A stretch of 6,485 nt of DNA, from the NCBI GenBank assembly GCA_003154055.1, contig PMCH01000093.1, forward strand, positions 863 to 7,347, given 5' to 3'. A program made the position numbers and the translations under genes. Source of the stretch: Acidobacteriaceae bacterium. Its GTDB lineage: Bacteria; Acidobacteriota; Terriglobia; Terriglobales; Acidobacteriaceae. This document shows positions 5,985 through 6,485 of the stretch, piece after piece (within the stretch, counting starts at the first letter, position 1; each line of letters starts with the position of its first letter). The notes beneath the pieces are model-generated. The model was not told where the DNA came from and made no database searches. It saw only the letters and a program-made list of their open reading frames with translations.

Positions 5985-6485
5985 GTGCTCCAGGAACTGC
6001 GACTCGAGAATTACGCCGTCATTGATAACGTCGTGGTCGAGTTCGCTCCCGGGTTGAGCCTTCTGACGGGCGAAACCGGGGCGGGGAAGTCCATCCTCAT
6101 TGACGCCCTTGGCCTGCTGCTGGGCGAAAAAGCCTCCTCTGACGTGATTCGAACCGGTGCCGAGCGGGCGGTCGTGTCTGCCGTCTTCGAGTCGGAAGGC
6201 AGCGCCGCCCAGAGTATCGAAGAGATTCTCGAATCGAATGGCCTGGATGCGGAGGACTCGTCGCTCATCATCCGGCGGGAAATCGCTGCTGGCGGCAAGG
6301 GCCGGGTTTTCGTCAACAACCAGCCTGCGACGGTGGCGGTGCTGAAGCAGATCGCGCCCCACCTGGCCGTGATTCACGCCCAGAACGAATCGCTGGCACA
6401 TTTTGACGCCACCGCCCGGCAATCCCTGCTCGATGCCTTTGCCGGGATCCAGTTGGACGCTGTCTCGGCGGCTCACCAGACCTGG
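5985..6485 (+). CDS. recN: RecN, SMC-like DNA repair ATPase, N-terminal part (runs off right edge)
   Basis: The frame is open to the last base, giving 167 of an expected 550-570 residues. The product is the double-strand-break repair protein RecN, an SMC-family ATPase. The N-terminus LQELRLENYAVIDNVVVEFA leads to a Walker A motif GETGAGKS (residues 29-36), followed by ILIDALGLLLGEKAS. Then come IIRREIAAGGKGRVFVNNQP (about 95-114) and AVIHAQNESLAHFD (about 128-141), which match the order and spacing of RecN's RREI, FVNG and HGQ(H/N)E segments. The coiled coil, Walker B and C-terminal head lie beyond the edge. GTG start (5985-5987), with AGGA six bases upstream. Two upstream ATG triplets (5945, 5950) are out of frame. 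It is divergent from the secreted-protein gene and functionally unrelated to Tol-Pal. Confidence 0.93.
   Translation, partial: MLQELRLENYAVIDNVVVEFAPGLSLLTGETGAGKSILIDALGLLLGEKASSDVIRTGAERAVVSAVFESEGSAAQSIEEILESNGLDAEDSSLIIRREIAAGGKGRVFVNNQPATVAVLKQIAPHLAVIHAQNESLAHFDATARQSLLDAFAGIQLDAVSAAHQTW

Noticed and set aside
1..6485. CRISPR arrays, tRNAs, rRNAs, insertion sequences, attachment sites
   Set aside because: No spaced direct repeats, cloverleaf sequence, transposase reading frame or terminal inverted repeats were seen on either strand.

Overview
The window reads as a chromosomal segment from a GC-rich, didermal (Gram-negative-type) bacterium. Most of it is one leftward gene cluster encoding the Tol-Pal envelope machine. 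On the minus strand, in transcription order, it holds tolQ, tolR, a tolA/tonB-like gene, tolB, pal and the start of cpoB/ybgF, which runs off the left edge. To the right lie a separate secreted Ig-like/Fn3 protein (minus strand) and, divergently transcribed, the 5' part of recN (plus strand), which runs off the right edge. An origin in Acidobacteriota is my inference. It rests on the Pal layout (lipoprotein anchor, polyproline, Ig-like domain, polyproline, OmpA domain), a short glycine-rich TolA/TonB protein, and a choice-of-anchor-D plus Fn3 secreted protein. No ribosomal RNA or other direct taxonomic marker is present.

Layout: 1-386 cpoB N-terminus (minus); 426-453 a stem-loop with the shape of an intrinsic terminator; 479-1213 pal; 1320-2663 tolB; 2731-3513 tolA-like; 3497-3925 tolR; 3925-4632 tolQ; 4633-4791 a non-coding gap with a TATAAT box before tolQ; 4792-5727 secreted repeat protein; 5728-5984 a divergent intergenic region with a good recN promoter; 5985-6485 recN N-terminus (plus).

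Together the genes make a complete trans-envelope chain. TolQ and TolR form the proton-driven inner-membrane motor, TolA carries the force across the periplasm, TolB is the periplasmic propeller, Pal links the outer membrane to peptidoglycan, and CpoB coordinates this with septal wall synthesis. tolQ-tolR-tolA overlap and look translationally coupled. Three genes (tolB, pal, cpoB) are best explained by non-ATG starts (TTG, GTG, TTG), each with a well-placed Shine-Dalgarno sequence.

I did not find a new kind of system. The window is a lineage-specific version of a known one. The points most worth a second look are the Ig domain spliced into Pal, the 8- and 9-proline runs in Pal, the terminator-like hairpin that separates cpoB from the rest, the short TolA without an evident long helical arm, and the uncharacterised secreted protein beside the cluster.
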